This document shows positions 10,077 to 22,367 of a DNA stretch of 64,000 nucleotides, piece by piece; position 1 is the first letter of the stretch, and every line of letters begins with the position of its first letter. Below the pieces are notes generated by a model that saw only the letters and a program-made list of their open reading frames with translations, had not been told where the DNA came from and ran no database searches. Position numbers and translations under genes: made by a program. The stretch is from NCBI RefSeq assembly GCF_050003625.1, contig NC_134401.1, forward strand, positions 70,164,537 to 70,228,536, written 5' to 3'. The stretch is from Haematobia irritans. Its lineage: Eukaryota > Arthropoda > Insecta > Diptera > Muscidae.

Positions 10077-12665
10077 TTAATAATTATACTCTTCAATTAA
10101 TGTTTTTCTGTAATTAAGAGCTTCTACCAGAAATTTGTATAAAGGTAGCCAGCAAAAATCTTCACCGCCGTTTAATATGTATATAATCTCGTTTTGAGTT
10201 AAACATCTAGCTTTGAAATTTTTATCGCGTATTTCACTTAGTATTGGGCATCTGCCAATCATGTGGTCTAGAGATTCTACTTCTCCCAAATTACACAGAG
10301 AACAGCGCCGATCAGCAACATCGTCGAAACCATTTCCATTTAGCCAAAATAAATCTGCTGTGGTTTTTAAAGTCATTGTAATTTGATAAGGGGTAAAATT
10401 TTCATTGCAATAATAGTTTCCCATACCAAAATCAAGATGTTTATAAAAGCATTGTTCGCTTGCACGTGCCTTTTGAATCTAAGAGATGAAGGAACTCTCT
10501 GTAATTTTACTTCATAATTCCTGGCTTGCCTCAAACCAACATTTTTTATTTATCATAAAATTGTTATTATCAATGTTATGGTTCGACAGCTTTTGTCTGT
10601 AGTCTTTAAAACAAGCCAAATGTTTCCCAGCAAGTTTGTTTGCTAGGATAAAAAGTAACTTGGCCAAGTACGATAAGTGCAGCTAGTACGTATAGATGTA
10701 CCCCGGTTCATAGGCAGTCTCCAAAGCTACAATATAATTCGGCGTATGTTCTGGAAGTTTTAATATCCGTTTAATAAAATAGCGGAACAGTTTGTCCACT
10801 TCTTCGAAGTATGAATTACCCCAAATCTGTGCACCATAACTATGAATTGATCGACATACAGAGAGAAACATTTTCTATTTGGCTTTTAGAGAAACAGTTG
10901 GCCTTGAAACAAAATTTTTCCACGTTGAGTTAATGGCCATTTTCGCTCCTATTTCTTTTCTTAGCAAATGCTTTGAAAAGGACAATTTAGGAGTCAATGT
11001 TATTCCTAAATATTTATATTCATTCACTATTCTCAACTTTTCACCTCTATATGAACACTCCTCATTTGCCGCATGACGACCTCCCTTTCTGAACACCATT
11101 ATTTCTGATTTCGCTTGGTTCACTTGCATTCCCACTTTGCACAATAAGCTTCTAGATTTTGTATCATTTGTTGTAGAATACCTGGTTCATCCGCTATTAT
11201 AACTATATCACCTGCATATATTAGTATGCGTACATTGAGTTCATCTATGAAAAGACCGCCTCCGAGATTGTCGTGCAAGTCATTTAAATATAATGATAAC
11301 AAAATTGGTGAAAGTAGACAGCCTTGTTTTACTCCATTTGTTGTGTTGAAGTAATCGGAGAGTTCACTTCCAGTCCACACCGCCTGTTGCTTTGTTTGCC
11401 TTAAGTTTTCGTAGAAGGACTGTGATTTCTTCTATTGTGAAACTTCTATCTAAGAACTCATCAGTGCATATGTTTGCAGCATAGAAAATGGGGTGGTAAT
11501 TGCATACAGGGTTCAGAAGAGTTTCAAAATACACTTTTAAGGTAAGTTCAAGTGATTTATAATATTCTTGTTTCTTCTGCCAGCATAATTTTTCTTATGT
11601 TTTCTTTTGTTCGATATACGAATTCCTATCAGCCATTATACCGGTCCTTCTGAATGTTGTTAGTCGCTTCATTGTCTTAGCTCTGACTTTTGAGCATTCG
11701 TTATCAAACCATTTGTTTTTAAATCCGTGTTCTTTAGCGGGAGGGAAGTTTTTGTAGGCATTGTATATTAATTGTATCATATCTTTAAGCTTGGGGTTTT
11801 CTATCAAGGAGCATAATTCTCGATTTAGAGAACTTTGATACAAATTTGTATTGGCATTTTCCACATTAGTTTGGGCAAAAGGTTTGATGTCCTCGATACA
11901 TTTCGCGTTTTACTTGGGAAATTCAAGGTCAGAGCAATCGGGAAATGATCCGACCCTATTTTATCTTTAACTTCAAAAGTATGAACAAAGTTCATTATAT
12001 CTAATGATGCGCTACATAAATCAATCAGCTTCGTTTTTATTTGTAAAAGTGAATTTGCCATTTTCATATCCCATCATTCTTCCATTTACAATTACTAACC
12101 CATTGTTATTACAAAAATCTAAGTACTTTTTCCCGTTTGCGCTCACCGTTTTGTCTTCTGACTTTCTATTTCCTTTATAGACCTCGATTATATCTTCAGT
12201 CAATACTTGTTCTTCTCCAATTCGGATATTATGATCGCCAATAAAAATTTTTGCACTTTCACAGCTCTCTACTGCCGTATGTAAACAACCAAAATCACCA
12301 CTCCAATTTGCACCTCTTAAATATACTGGCACAAGGTAAAATTTTATTGCTGCAAACTCACAACGAAGTACATCTTGGTTTTCTATTTGGGTAAGGGTAT
12401 GTTTGAAACCCTTCCTTTCTAGGTCTCTTTTTACCCCATACAACTGGCCACATATACCTCTACCTCTATTGTTGTGCCTGGTGGCAGATTTCCAATAAAT
12501 TTTGAAATCCTTAAACTTTTTCGAATACTTTTCCTGATCTCTTAACTCCACATGTGTTTCTGATAGTAAGATTATATCAAAATTTTCTAAATACTGAAAA
12601 AAACTGTGATGAAGATTTTTGCTACATAAGCCATGAATATTACACCCTACTATTTTGAGTGTTAA
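10077..12665 (-). pseudogene. LINE-D ORF2: endonuclease, RT with internal deletion, C-terminal zinc knuckle
   Basis: Enzyme for target-primed reverse transcription. Minus strand from 12665: APE endonuclease opens with LKIVGCNIHGLCSKN, then LLSETHVELRDQ (catalytic Glu), IFIGDHNIRIGE, and in another frame GSDHFPIAL (catalytic SDH) near 11940. The spacer has KNKWFDNECSKVRAKT. The RT begins LRKLKANKATG near 11400 and then jumps to GSELSDYFNTTNGVKQGC, so the segment with the first catalytic Asp is missing. The second motif reads IYAGDIVIIA instead of YADD. Then NEYKYLGITLTPKLSFSKH, SYGAQIWG, and the terminal knuckle CSLCNLGEVESLDHMIGRCP (10320-10250). Multiple frameshifts and stops; the gene is dead. 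Confidence 0.88.
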
Positions 12666-12735
12666 ATAATTTTTCTCATCATTAACTACATTTGAACATA
12701 CTTGTTCGTGATTATTATTATTAATATTAGTTTTT

Positions 12736-13448
12736 CTATTTAATCTTATTAGTTTTTTGACGAGATGTTTCGAGATGTTTGACGAGATGTTTCCAGCAGT
12801 CGTAATTTAGGTTTACGTTTTGGATGCCGTCACCAAAAATGTTACTCAGTACATCCATCCCAGAGTATTGACCACATTTCAATTCCTTTTCATTGTTTTT
12901 AGTACACTTAAGGGCATCCGCAACCATTTTTGCAGATTTAAGTTCAACTATGACAGTCAAAGATTTCCATTGCTTTCCTGGACTTTTTTAACCGTTTCAA
13001 TTTCTGGTACAGATCTCATCTTTAAGTTGTCTCGGAAGAAATGTTTCACCGCCCCGAACGTTGATTTCTGTTTGGGAAGACCCCTTAAGGTTGAATTACA
13101 TACCATGCGGTAATCCGTGCGTTGATGGAAGGGTTGATATTTTCTGTTTGCGGCAGACTATTCGAGCTTTTGATTTCAAAGAGAAATTTCAAGTCTTCAA
13201 TCATCGGACGCATTGAACGCATGGTATGTAATTCTACCTTTAAGTAGAAGTTTGGACATAGATACCTGCAACATATTGATAAGTTCTCCAGTCGACATGT
13301 TTCCCACCATAGCAGAGTTATCCGGGGAAGTATCCATTAATTTGCGTTTGACATTTTGATCGACTTTGTTGATCACTGTGCTACTTTTATTGAATGGCGA
13401 ATTTACTGGCGTTAAAGGCATAGTTTTAGGGGCTATAAAATTTGTCAA
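12736..13448 (-). pseudogene. LINE-D ORF1 remnant
   Basis: Minus-strand frames at 13448-13197 (KRKLMDTSPDNSAMVG, MSTGELINMLQVSMSKLL) and 12960-12736 (SAKMVADALKCTKNNEKE) lie where ORF1, the RNA-binding partner protein of LINEs, should be. They do not join cleanly. A ~25-bp inverted repeat (13085-13109 against 13218-13243) sits between them and suggests a small local inversion or fold-back duplication. Identification rests mainly on position and composition. Confidence 0.5.
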
Positions 13449-13877
13449 AATTGTAACGAATAGACTGTATAGTGTGAACGTACCGGTGGCACGGCTTGTG
13501 ATTAGGTCGAACAGCTGTTTTTAGGTTGGCAACTCATGAAACCATTATTTGTCAGAACGAAATAAACAAAGCTGTTGTTTGATGATCACCAGTCAACACT
13601 CTTTTAACATTTGAGTGAATTTGTTATTATTTATACTTTCCAGTGATAAGTTTGTAATTTTGTGAATTTTCTTATAACTTTTACTGTATTTTGTGCTTAC
13701 TCGCGACTAAGTTTCAATTGAACTTCATAATTTTCCTATAACCACACGCAGAAACTTGGATTTGGTGGATAGCACTATGTTGTACCAAGTTGGATACGAA
13801 CGATTTTGCGAAAGTTTCTGGAGGCACACAAAGGTATGACCACTCACGACAATGGCTTCACCCGAAAAACATAACTT

Positions 13878-14222
13878 ATTACCCTGTAAGCGCGCGGTAA
13901 AGGAGAGAATCGCATCAAAGGGGTCCTCAAAAGTTGAAGCAGTTAAAACCCTCACAGTTTTTGTTTCTAAGTTTGTGTCTCCCAAATTCTCGAAAGTTGG
14001 TCATCTATCTCTGGGTAACTTTAACCATTGTGGCCCATGCCACCACAAACGATGAGATTGTAATTCCGAAAGCGTACACCCTCCACTAGTTACATTCGCT
14101 GGTTTGTCTCCTGAGTCGACATGTCGCCATTTATCGTTGCCAACATTTTCTAAAATCTCTGATGCACGATTTTCCATAAATGTACTCCACGCACATGGAG
14201 TTTTTTTCAACTATGCCAACAC
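13878..14222 (-). pseudogene. BEL-1 RNase H / linker fragment
   Basis: The minus strand reads CAWSTFMENRASEILENV, DKWRHVDSGDKPANVTSGG, LWWHGPQWLKLP (14210-14010). It continues ETKTVRVLTASTFEDPFDA and, in a shifted frame, RAL..VISYVFR. This is the end of the BEL/Pao RNase H and the linker to integrase. The Asp-Pro/Asn-Val box is typical of the family. The reading stops at the LINE-D target duplication and resumes at 9701, so this fragment and the 7-9.7 kb integrase are one element. Confidence 0.8.
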
Positions 14223-15516
14223 GTTGGTAGATTCTATCTAAAACTGGGTTGAGAAATTGTGATGGACTAGTTTTGCGGAATTAGCGGTGGCACTCTCGGC
14301 TTTTTGTTGCGGCTATAGCTCGCCGGAAACTGGGGGTTCTTTCCGCTATAATCCATACATTTGAATTTGAAGTGCCTGGTGTTATAAAATTTTTAAATGA
14401 TTTGATTTGGAACATAACAATGGACAGTTACATTTTTGAATTTGAATATATAAAGGAAACGGACGGACGGACATCCTTCAGCTGACTAAACCAATGTTCC
14501 AACAAGAGTATGTATTTCGATTGTTTCTCGGACCAGGTGTAAGTGGTCCGATGGGCTATGATGCCAGTGGCCAACAGGTGGGTCTGCCTATCTAATTGAG
14601 ATGGCTAGATGGTTCAGAGTATTCTTCTACCAAATCGCTGCTTTGCTGCCAACACAATATCCTAAATGGATTATTGTCAAAATACCACAAAACAAAACAG
14701 GAATTATTTCATCGTTTCATTGTGTGATAGAAATCATGCATTTTAATTCTTACCCGAGGTTCAAATTAAAAAAAAAAAAAAACACAAAAACAGTATTGAT
14801 ATGAAACGCAGTTTCTAGTACTATAAAGAATAGCCAATCTAAACATTAAAACGTAGTGAAATGGAAGTTTAACTTTAGCATTTATAACGCGGTTTCAAAC
14901 TTCGTAATATTTACCGTGATGAAAGCAAATTAAAATGTTTTATAAGGGACAAAGTTTACAATGTAACTGTGAAACAGCAATCTTATCACTTCGACTTCAA
15001 CAGCAATAATGAACAATAGCAGTTAACCATGAGGTTCATATACCACCATATTTTTGCCCTCATCTCACGACTTTGAGAAAGGTCAAATCCTATCCTGACT
15101 CCATATCCTCAACAACCATGGTCTATCTACTCCTTTTTTGTCCAAATGTTGGGTGAATCGCAAATTGCCTCTGATTACCCATAGATGGCGTGTTTGTCGA
15201 CATACGTTATGACTGGGGAATTCAAATACCCTTTCCAATAAAAATGAACATTGCAACTATCATCATTTGTTCTGCCTATAACTTCTATTTCGTCACCTAA
15301 TATGTAAGTCCGCCGTAGTCCCGTCTCCCAATACCGCACTGAATTATTCCAAATGATAACCGTTGGCAGATCACTCATGAAAGAAATCTTGCTAAAACAA
15401 AATAATCCTTAGGCATTGCAAACAAAAAATTCCAATTAGATACATTTTGCTATATCTCAAAAACAACTTACACAAATTTGATCATCTTAGTACCGCAGCA
15501 CTAGTGCTGGGTCGTA
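14223..15516. other. no gene seen; BEL-1 protease and RT missing
   Basis: Between the BEL-1 gag and RNase H there should be protease and reverse transcriptase, but no matching motif is visible in any frame. The stretch contains a poly-A run near 14770 and otherwise undistinguished sequence. Either an internal deletion was filled by other DNA or the segment has decayed past recognition. Confidence 0.5.
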
Positions 15517-16695
15517 CTAAGTTACTTTTTGGGTCATGATTACTAGGCTGGGTTTCCGTTCACTTATGCTATGATGTCGCACTTCACTTATGCTATGATG
15601 TCGCATGTTACATTCTCGACAGGAATACTTGCTTTGGCAATCCTTTATGCCGTGGTTGGATGACAAACAATTGTAGCAAAGATGAGAAATCTTTACAACA
15701 TGAATTCGATCATTAATACTTTTCTCAATAAATTTTGGACAATCCCGAATGAAATGCTTTTCTTTACAAAGTGGACACGTTGGACTACTTGAATTCGAAC
15801 TTGCAGAAGCTGTTTTCGAAACGACCTTAGTTTTACTTCCAGAATCATGAGTTTGAAAACTGTTCACGAATTTGCCTTTATCTGGTCTATATCGATTGTT
15901 ATCGTATTTAATTTGGTTTTGTTTACTGAAAACTGATTTTATATTTCCCACACTCGAGAGTTTAGAATTTGTGGGTCAAAAGAGGTCGCATCGATGCCAC
16001 GTTGGAAGAGTTTTACAATCCTCCAAAGAATTTCCAAATTCTTCGAGAAAGGGTCTTGGTAATTTCGTAGAACAAAGATATATTAGGACTGGGTCCTACT
16101 CTTTGACTACTACCCCTAGTATTTCTAACGTCTGAACACAACTATTACTGTTCTTTGAAGTTTTTGAACTGACTGACTCGAATCAAACGAGACGTTTGGC
16201 AAATTGAAAAGTGTTTTTAATTGATCTTTAACCTGCATTCTTTTGTTCTCACAGCGGTCTCTTAAATTTTTCCACGCAAGCGCAAACCCATCATTGGTTA
16301 GTGGAACATTACTAATTATTTCCCTTGCCTCACCCGAGGTCTTCTGATTCAGATGGAAAAGTTTTTCGACATTACTAAGTCGAGAATTAGTTATATAAAG
16401 GCAGAAAAAAGATCTCGAAAGCTAGGCCAATCAGTATATTCTCCTCTAAAAATGTCCGTGTCACAGGGAGGAAGTCCTAATGCTGGAGAAAAATCCATAT
16501 TTGTGAGCGGGGTCTCAATCGATTGCATTTCTACCTTCTCCCTGGCTGCCTGATCTTTTAATGCGGTGATATCAGCATTTATCGAACTCAAGCTCACGAA
16601 TGTTTTCAGTAGTTTTCGCGACTGCATAAATACTTTCAAAATCGTTCAAATCATTGACGCTGTTTGCAAATTTCTCCCTAATAATTTTCTCCATA
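15517..16695 (-). pseudogene. BEL-1 gag with zinc knuckles
   Basis: Structural polyprotein of a BEL/Pao element. The likely start is MEKIIREKFANSV at about 16695. In a second frame the family core reads LPPCDTDIFRGEYTDWPSF (16470-16400). In a third frame come RLSNVEKLFHLNQKTSGEA and NDGFALAWKNLRDRCE. A fourth segment (15951-15517) carries two or three knuckle-like motifs: CPLCKEKHFIRDC, CYNCLSSNHGIKDC and a CRECNMRHH finger. Within that last finger a 24-bp unit is duplicated in tandem (15559-15582 and 15583-15606), repeating RHHSISE. It needs at least three frameshifts. Confidence 0.85.
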
Positions 16696-18790
16696 TTGTG
16701 CAACAATGTGTCTTAAGTCAAAATTTTGGTAAAACAAAAAATTGCAAAGATAAAGCAAACGTTATGTAAAATTTTTAATGGTTATGTTCGAAGAACAATC
16801 TCGAACTACCGCGAAAAATCCAAAAAGTCGCCAAAAAGCAATCGAGGTTAGCTAATAAAAATTTCAGATTACGTAAAGTGAATTGAATCTTCATTGAAAG
16901 AAACGGTCAAAATCTTTACAGGATCTAGCCCAGTATGTGCGAATGTCTGAAAATCATGTGAGAATTTCAGAATAGTGATTCGTAACAGCTTGCGTAGCGT
17001 TTGTAATACAAAAGAGAAAATTCAAATCAACAATAACTTTATCATATGGAGTATTATTTTATACTGCATTCAAATCCCAATTTACAACATGTCACACAAT
17101 TCAAACTTTAACAGTAGATTTAATATTCAAGCCCGACTTTCAGCCCCAAACGGGACGTTTCGGAAAACATAAATGTATGAGAATTGTAAAGGGTCAAGAA
17201 TAACTAAGAAATTTTCCCATACGATTCAATAAAATTTCGAACTTTCTACAATTTGCTTGAGTCATATAAAAACCACTTTGAATTCTAGGACTTAAGTTAT
17301 TTTGCTCATAACACGATAAAAACTCGATTTGGGTAATTTTCCACACAAACAACATGCAAAATGGCTACCAATATAAATCATTGGAAATTATGAGGTCGTT
17401 TTGAGCATTTTTGTAAAATCTTTTCGATGCCAGTAAAAAAATTGAGTCTATTGTTCGTTAATTGTTGTTGGGTCACGTTTTATCAAAACAAGATTCAAAG
17501 AAACAAAGGGGTAAAACTATTTTCCACGACAATAACGTTTGCACGGGCCAAATATATAGGGTCAAGCACGCCCTCTATTATCCGCCAGCTCCACAAGAAA
17601 CGTTCTACTTCCTCAATTTAGTCAAGACAACACAGACTAAACAATATGGTATTGCCTGTAGGACAATATCCAGAGAGTATTAAGAAAACAAGAGAACGAA
17701 ACCGTCAAACGAAACTGCGACAGTAGGTGGCAGTCATGAGGTAATTTATCTAATGTCATGCAGTTTTTGTCGGCGCTTCTCTCAAATATCATAGAGATTG
17801 CGTCGGCGTCACCCAGTTCAGTTCTCGGCCGGCCTTCTGAAACGCAAGAAAAATAGGATTTAGAACCTACTTTGTAGTGACAAATGTTCTTTTATATAAA
17901 TCTTTTCATTATATTAAATTTTTTTGCAGACAATTTGAAATTATGACTGCCGATGCCTTAATAAAGAATTTATCAAAACAGCGCTTCGACCGCAACGTCG
18001 GTTATACCAAAGCAGCAGGCATTGTGCGATATATATTCGATTGATATTTGTTGTTTTTGTACAAGAGAAATTTTCGTCCACTTGTTTTCTTAATACTCTC
18101 TGCAATATCGGGGAACATTGGCGATGCACCCGAGATTTTTACACCGTCTGAAAACTTCTTCCCACGACGAACTGCTAACTATGTCAATGCTCGCTCTGGG
18201 ATCCCACGTGCACGTATATCGTTTGCCAATACAGTTCTTTCTTTCTTTTCCCGCAGCCTACAATTCCTCTCGGCAATTACCACTAAAATAACACATATCT
18301 CAATTCTCTTTAACTAAAACACTTTATTTCCTTTGCTCACCTCTGTGTCCAAATCAACTAAGTATCACGGCAACCTAATCCAAACCCCGTCGGGATTAAA
18401 CTTAACTTTTCCGTGGGGGTTAAACTTAACAGTCACTTTTTCTTTTTCCTTTCATCTTTTAACTTGAACAATTAACTAATTGAAAAGGTTACAACCACTG
18501 ATATGACACAACATTGCCTTTCAAGCAAACAAAAAACTCTGAATGCATCTTTTTCTAACTCCATTTTACATGCCTTCCCCGGTGCCTATTATTGTATACA
18601 CACCACTGGTCACCGCTTACTCATCGCTTATATATTCAAATAAAAAACGTTTCTCTCATTCGGAAATACAATTGTTATACATATCGTACAATCGATCCTA
18701 CCTACCAGAGCACCATCCACTCGAGAATACAACACTGGTCAAATAGGTTCCACCGAAAATAAATAACCGCTTCCTAACACTACTCTCTCC
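16696..18790. other. no gene seen; expected BEL-1 5' LTR not resolved
   Basis: The 5' LTR of BEL-1 should lie here, but no matching repeat was found below 7 kb to define it. No ORF in this stretch has recognisable motifs. 17560-17850 has the look of promoter-proximal sequence (GC-richer), and that is all I can say. Confidence 0.35.
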
Positions 18791-18797
18791 TGCTACC

Positions 18798-19868
18798 ATA
18801 GACCAATTAAAATAGAGACATACCTTGATAATTCACCATGGTTTTGTTTATTTGCAGTGCGCAGTCATTCCACTCAATTGCGCAGTCAAGAGACTCAATT
18901 TATTTTTGGAAAACGAGAATTACCGTACAAATCAGTCAATTTGCATTACAAAAAAGTGTGGATGTATAGAATTTTATAAGCTTTTTCAATATTTGGTGTT
19001 TCATCAAAAGAACAAACGAAAGAAAACAAATTAAAGCCAAATTTAAAAATCACTCAATTGCAGACGAAAAAGAGCCATCTACGGTGTGCAGACAAACTAC
19101 AGCGCTGTGAATTCACTTTCGTTGTCTATACCTTCCTTGGTCTATGCTCAATTGCGCAGTCAAGTGACTCAATTTCTTTTTTTGAAAACGATAATTACCG
19201 TACATATCAGTCAATTTGCATTACAAACAAGGTGTGGATGTATAGAATTTTATATGCTTTCACAATATTTGGTGTTTCATCAAGAAAACAAAGGAAAGAA
19301 AGCAAATTAAAGCCAAATTAAAAAAATCACTCAATTGCAGACGTAAAACAGCCCTCTACGGTGTGCAGACAAACTACAGCGCTGTGAATTCACTTGAGAT
19401 GTCTATACCTTCCTTGGTCTATGCTGCTACCATAGACCAATTAACATAGAGACATACCTTGCCAATTCACCATTGTTTTGTTTATTTGCAGTGCTCAGTC
19501 ATTCCACTCAATTCATAGACCAAGAAAATATAGAGACATACCTTGATAATTCACCATGGTTTTGTTTATTTGCAGTGCGCAGTCATTCCACTCAATTGCG
19601 CAGTCAAGTGACTCAATTTCTTTTTGGAAAACGAGAATTACCGTACAAATCAGTCAATTTGCATTACAAAAAAGATGTGGATGTATAGAGTTTTACATGT
19701 TTTTCCAATATTTGGTGTTTCATCAAAAGAACAAACGAAAGAAAACAAATTAAAGCCAAATTTAAAAATCACTCAATTGCAGACGAAAAAGAGCCATCTA
19801 CGGTGTGCAGACAAACTACAGCGCTGTGAATTCACTTTCGTTGTCTATACCTTCCTTGGTCTATGCTG
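18798..19868. repeat. cluster of four direct copies of a ~350-bp TIR element
   Basis: A near-complete copy runs about 18798-19146 (CATAGACCAA ... TTGGTCTATG). It is followed by a copy lacking its first ~90 bp (19147-19427), an 83-bp left end (about 19430-19512), and another near-complete copy (about 19513-19868). All are in the same orientation and highly similar, sharing CAGCGCTGTGAATTCACTT near the right end. CTGCTAC precedes the first copy, follows the last, and also occurs at an internal junction. The element is non-coding. Ends starting CATAGACC recall the 8-bp-duplication MITE at 58578. Confidence 0.75.
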
Positions 19869-19899
19869 CTACCAACAGCTGACCCATAAATCTGCCACC

Positions 19900-20733
19900 T
19901 GACAGGTTGTTGCCTTTGCTGAGGATAATGGATTTTCGAACATTGCGATTTTGACGGACAGTTTGAGCGGGCTGCAGGCTGTTGGCAATGACAAACATGG
20001 TAATTATATTCTGGACGAATTTATAGAAAAGGGTAATGGTAGTTCGATTATTGTGGAGATTCACTTCGTGCCTGGTCACTCTGGCATTCGCTTTAATGAA
20101 ATTGCTGACGCGGCGGCGAGGGACGCACATAGGGATGGATATCGGTTGGATATGGGATGGCCAATCAAGGATGCGGGAAATGCGATGGCAGGTGTGTTAT
20201 GGCAAGAGTGGAAACACGAGTATGAAGAGCTTGCAAGGGGGGATGGCAGAAATTATTTTTATGGGATAGTGCCAACGACTGTGAGAACGCCATGGTTTAA
20301 GAATTCTAGATTGGCTCCGACGGAGCAGAAAATGATGAATAGGGTTCTTTGTGGTCACTGTTTTTGCAATAGCACATTAGCTAAACTAAATGTTTCAGAT
20401 ACAGACCAGTGTTGTCGTAAATATGATAATGCAAGGAGATCTTTTCGGTTACTGTACAATTACTACTCAGTAGAAGATTTTATAAAATTTAACGGCTATG
20501 AAGGTCTGACAGTTCTTGTGGATTTTTGCAAGGTTGCTAATATTGAATTGTGATTTTGTGATCGGCAAGGTCGAACAAGATGATGACTGCAGAAAGATTT
20601 AGTTAGAGTTAATCAACTGAATGAGAGGAGTTGGAATGAGTAAATATATTAAACAATTCGTTATGGCTTAATACTTCTACTAACAGCTAAGGAAGTGGGC
20701 CAAGGAGTCTCTACTCTTAATTTCAAGGAAAAA
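19900..20733 (+). pseudogene. 5'-truncated LINE 3' end with RNase H domain (LINE-E)
   Basis: The insert is bounded by AAATCTGCCACC at 19888-19899 and 20734-20745, with an A run just before the right copy, as expected of a 5'-truncated LINE insertion. The reading (from about 19905, AFAEDNGFSNIAI) shows RNase H motifs: Asp in LTDSLSGL and HFVPGHSGIRFNEIADAAA. A C-terminal region follows (NRVLCGHCFCNSTLAKL, DTDQCC...YDNARRSFRLLYNYYS) in which the usual terminal zinc knuckle seems to be deleted. RNase H places it in the I/LOA/R1-like group. The frame is open from 19951 to 20553, but this is only the end of a polyprotein. Confidence 0.82.
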
Positions 20734-20745
20734 AAATCTGCCACC

Positions 20746-22367
20746 ACCATCACCAAAGCAAAACAAACAACTATATTCTCCCCTTTTCGACTTGATGAGC
20801 CAGATAAAAACGCCACCCAATGACTCCAAGTGTCTTCCCGGTCATTAATTTACTACCACCCTGAGGACGGCTCCCCTTACGCCACCACCAACAGCCCAGT
20901 GACCAGTGCCTCACTACGTTCCTTTTGGATGAATGGAATACCAAACATTTCTAGAACCCGATCCCACTGCTACCCGAGCTCATGTAATGGTCCACCCCAC
21001 CGACCGTAGCGCCCGGAGAGTCCGATTTCACTATATGCCATCAAGTAAGTACTACATTACCCTATCGCAACATTGATTACTAAACCCGCATCACCCATAA
21101 CAATAAAAGTATCCATAACCGTAAGGGTTATGGTTATAGCCCGAACAAAAATCAACGTCTGTCACGAACCCCCAATCGATTCCTATAACCCGTCAATTCA
21201 TGGGCCCATCATTATACCATTCCCCAAATCGGTAACACCGTTCCGCAAGGTAAAGCTAGATATTTGGCCTCCATATGTCTACAAAACTTGCCCCCGTACC
21301 CCGGGCAAATTGCTCTGCTTTCCTGCAGGTCTTTACACCCCCTTCTAGGTGTTACACTACAAAAAACACAAAATCCCGGCAAAAAGAAGAAAAAAATACC
21401 AACTCTTTTCATCTCAAAATCCACTGAGCCTACCACACTGCCAAATGAAATCGCCCGCAACAATACACTAGAATTTCGAACTCTGTTGATGAAATGTTGG
21501 GGATGCTCATTTCCCGGACATCTCTTCCCCGAACTAATTCCTGGTTCCTGCAAGTTCCTCGGATACAGACTAAAATGTACAACTTTCGAAAAATGTTTTC
21601 CGTATCACCATGAGTCACAACCAATATAACAGCACATAAATATCCTTCGTGACTGAAAACACTTTCCCTCATAATAGCCGCATACTACACGCAAACAAAT
21701 TTCTCCGGTAGTAACATGTTTGAAAGAAAATAAATCTTACTGTCACTGTCAAACTAAAATAGACGAACAACTCAAAAAGATCCCCTACACAATTTGACCG
21801 ATTCGTTTCCAAATTACCATTTCTCCTTTTAATTACCATCGGCACATTAGCCCTCTAATTGCTACAAAACCAAATGGCTATCCCATCAAAAGCATGTTTT
21901 TCCAATAACTTGAACTGCGTCTGGACTATCTCCTTAATCAAGCTTCCTTCTTTCTTCTAATTCGATTTGTGATAGTTACACCCTTTTCCGTTATTCAATC
22001 CACGTGCACTCGTACCCTGCGCGCCCTAAACGTTCTCCCTTTTACCCGTTTCGTTTTCTCTGTTCGGCCCTTTCTCCTCCCATACATTTCTGCTCGCGCC
22101 CAACCGGCCACACCCCCATTACTAGCCGGGCAATAAATCAGCTCTCAATGACTGAACATGACATCCAACCGAACATCCTGGAAACACTCGACTCATTTCC
22201 TAACCATGTGGTACTCACTGTAACAACTATTTTCGCTCAAATCATAAGTCGCTTGTCCCGCAATTCAAACACATAATCGGTATCAAAATCAATAACTTTT
22301 TTCGTAAATAATTTCTTAATTACAGAGTAAAGATATACTTTACTTTTATACGAACTCACCATGTTGT
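20746..22367. other. C-rich non-coding stretch, probably 3' part of gypsy-2
   Basis: The plus strand is C-rich and G-poor, matching the composition of the minus-strand gypsy-2 coding region next to it (22.4-24.9 kb), so I infer it is the element's 3' region. LTRs were not identified. A plus-strand frame near 21490-21620 reads KCWGCSFPGHLF and KCTTFEKCF, which resembles half of a gag knuckle, but with its last Cys replaced. Its orientation conflicts with gypsy-2, so I leave it uncalled. A small hairpin (CCATAACC/GGTTATGG) lies near 21115-21135. Confidence 0.35.

Larger units (their letters stand above)
9702..13862 (-). mobile_element. full-length APE-type LINE (LINE-D) with 15-bp target duplication
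   Basis: The 15-bp sequence CGTAAAACATAACTT at 9687-9701 recurs as CGAAAAACATAACTT at 13863-13877, one mismatch. Removing the 4161 bp between them rejoins the BEL-1 reading (VISYVFR to LRFW). The interval holds, on the minus strand, an ORF1 remnant, an ORF2 with APE endonuclease, RT and C-terminal knuckle, and a short 3' end. Length and organisation fit a full-length LINE. The clade (CR1/L2/jockey side) was not resolved. Confidence 0.85.

Noticed and set aside
21264..21629. Plus-strand gag knuckle (CWGCSFPGH)
   Set aside because: Last Cys of the CCHC missing, orientation opposite to the surrounding gypsy-2, no gag core nearby. Left as a note only.
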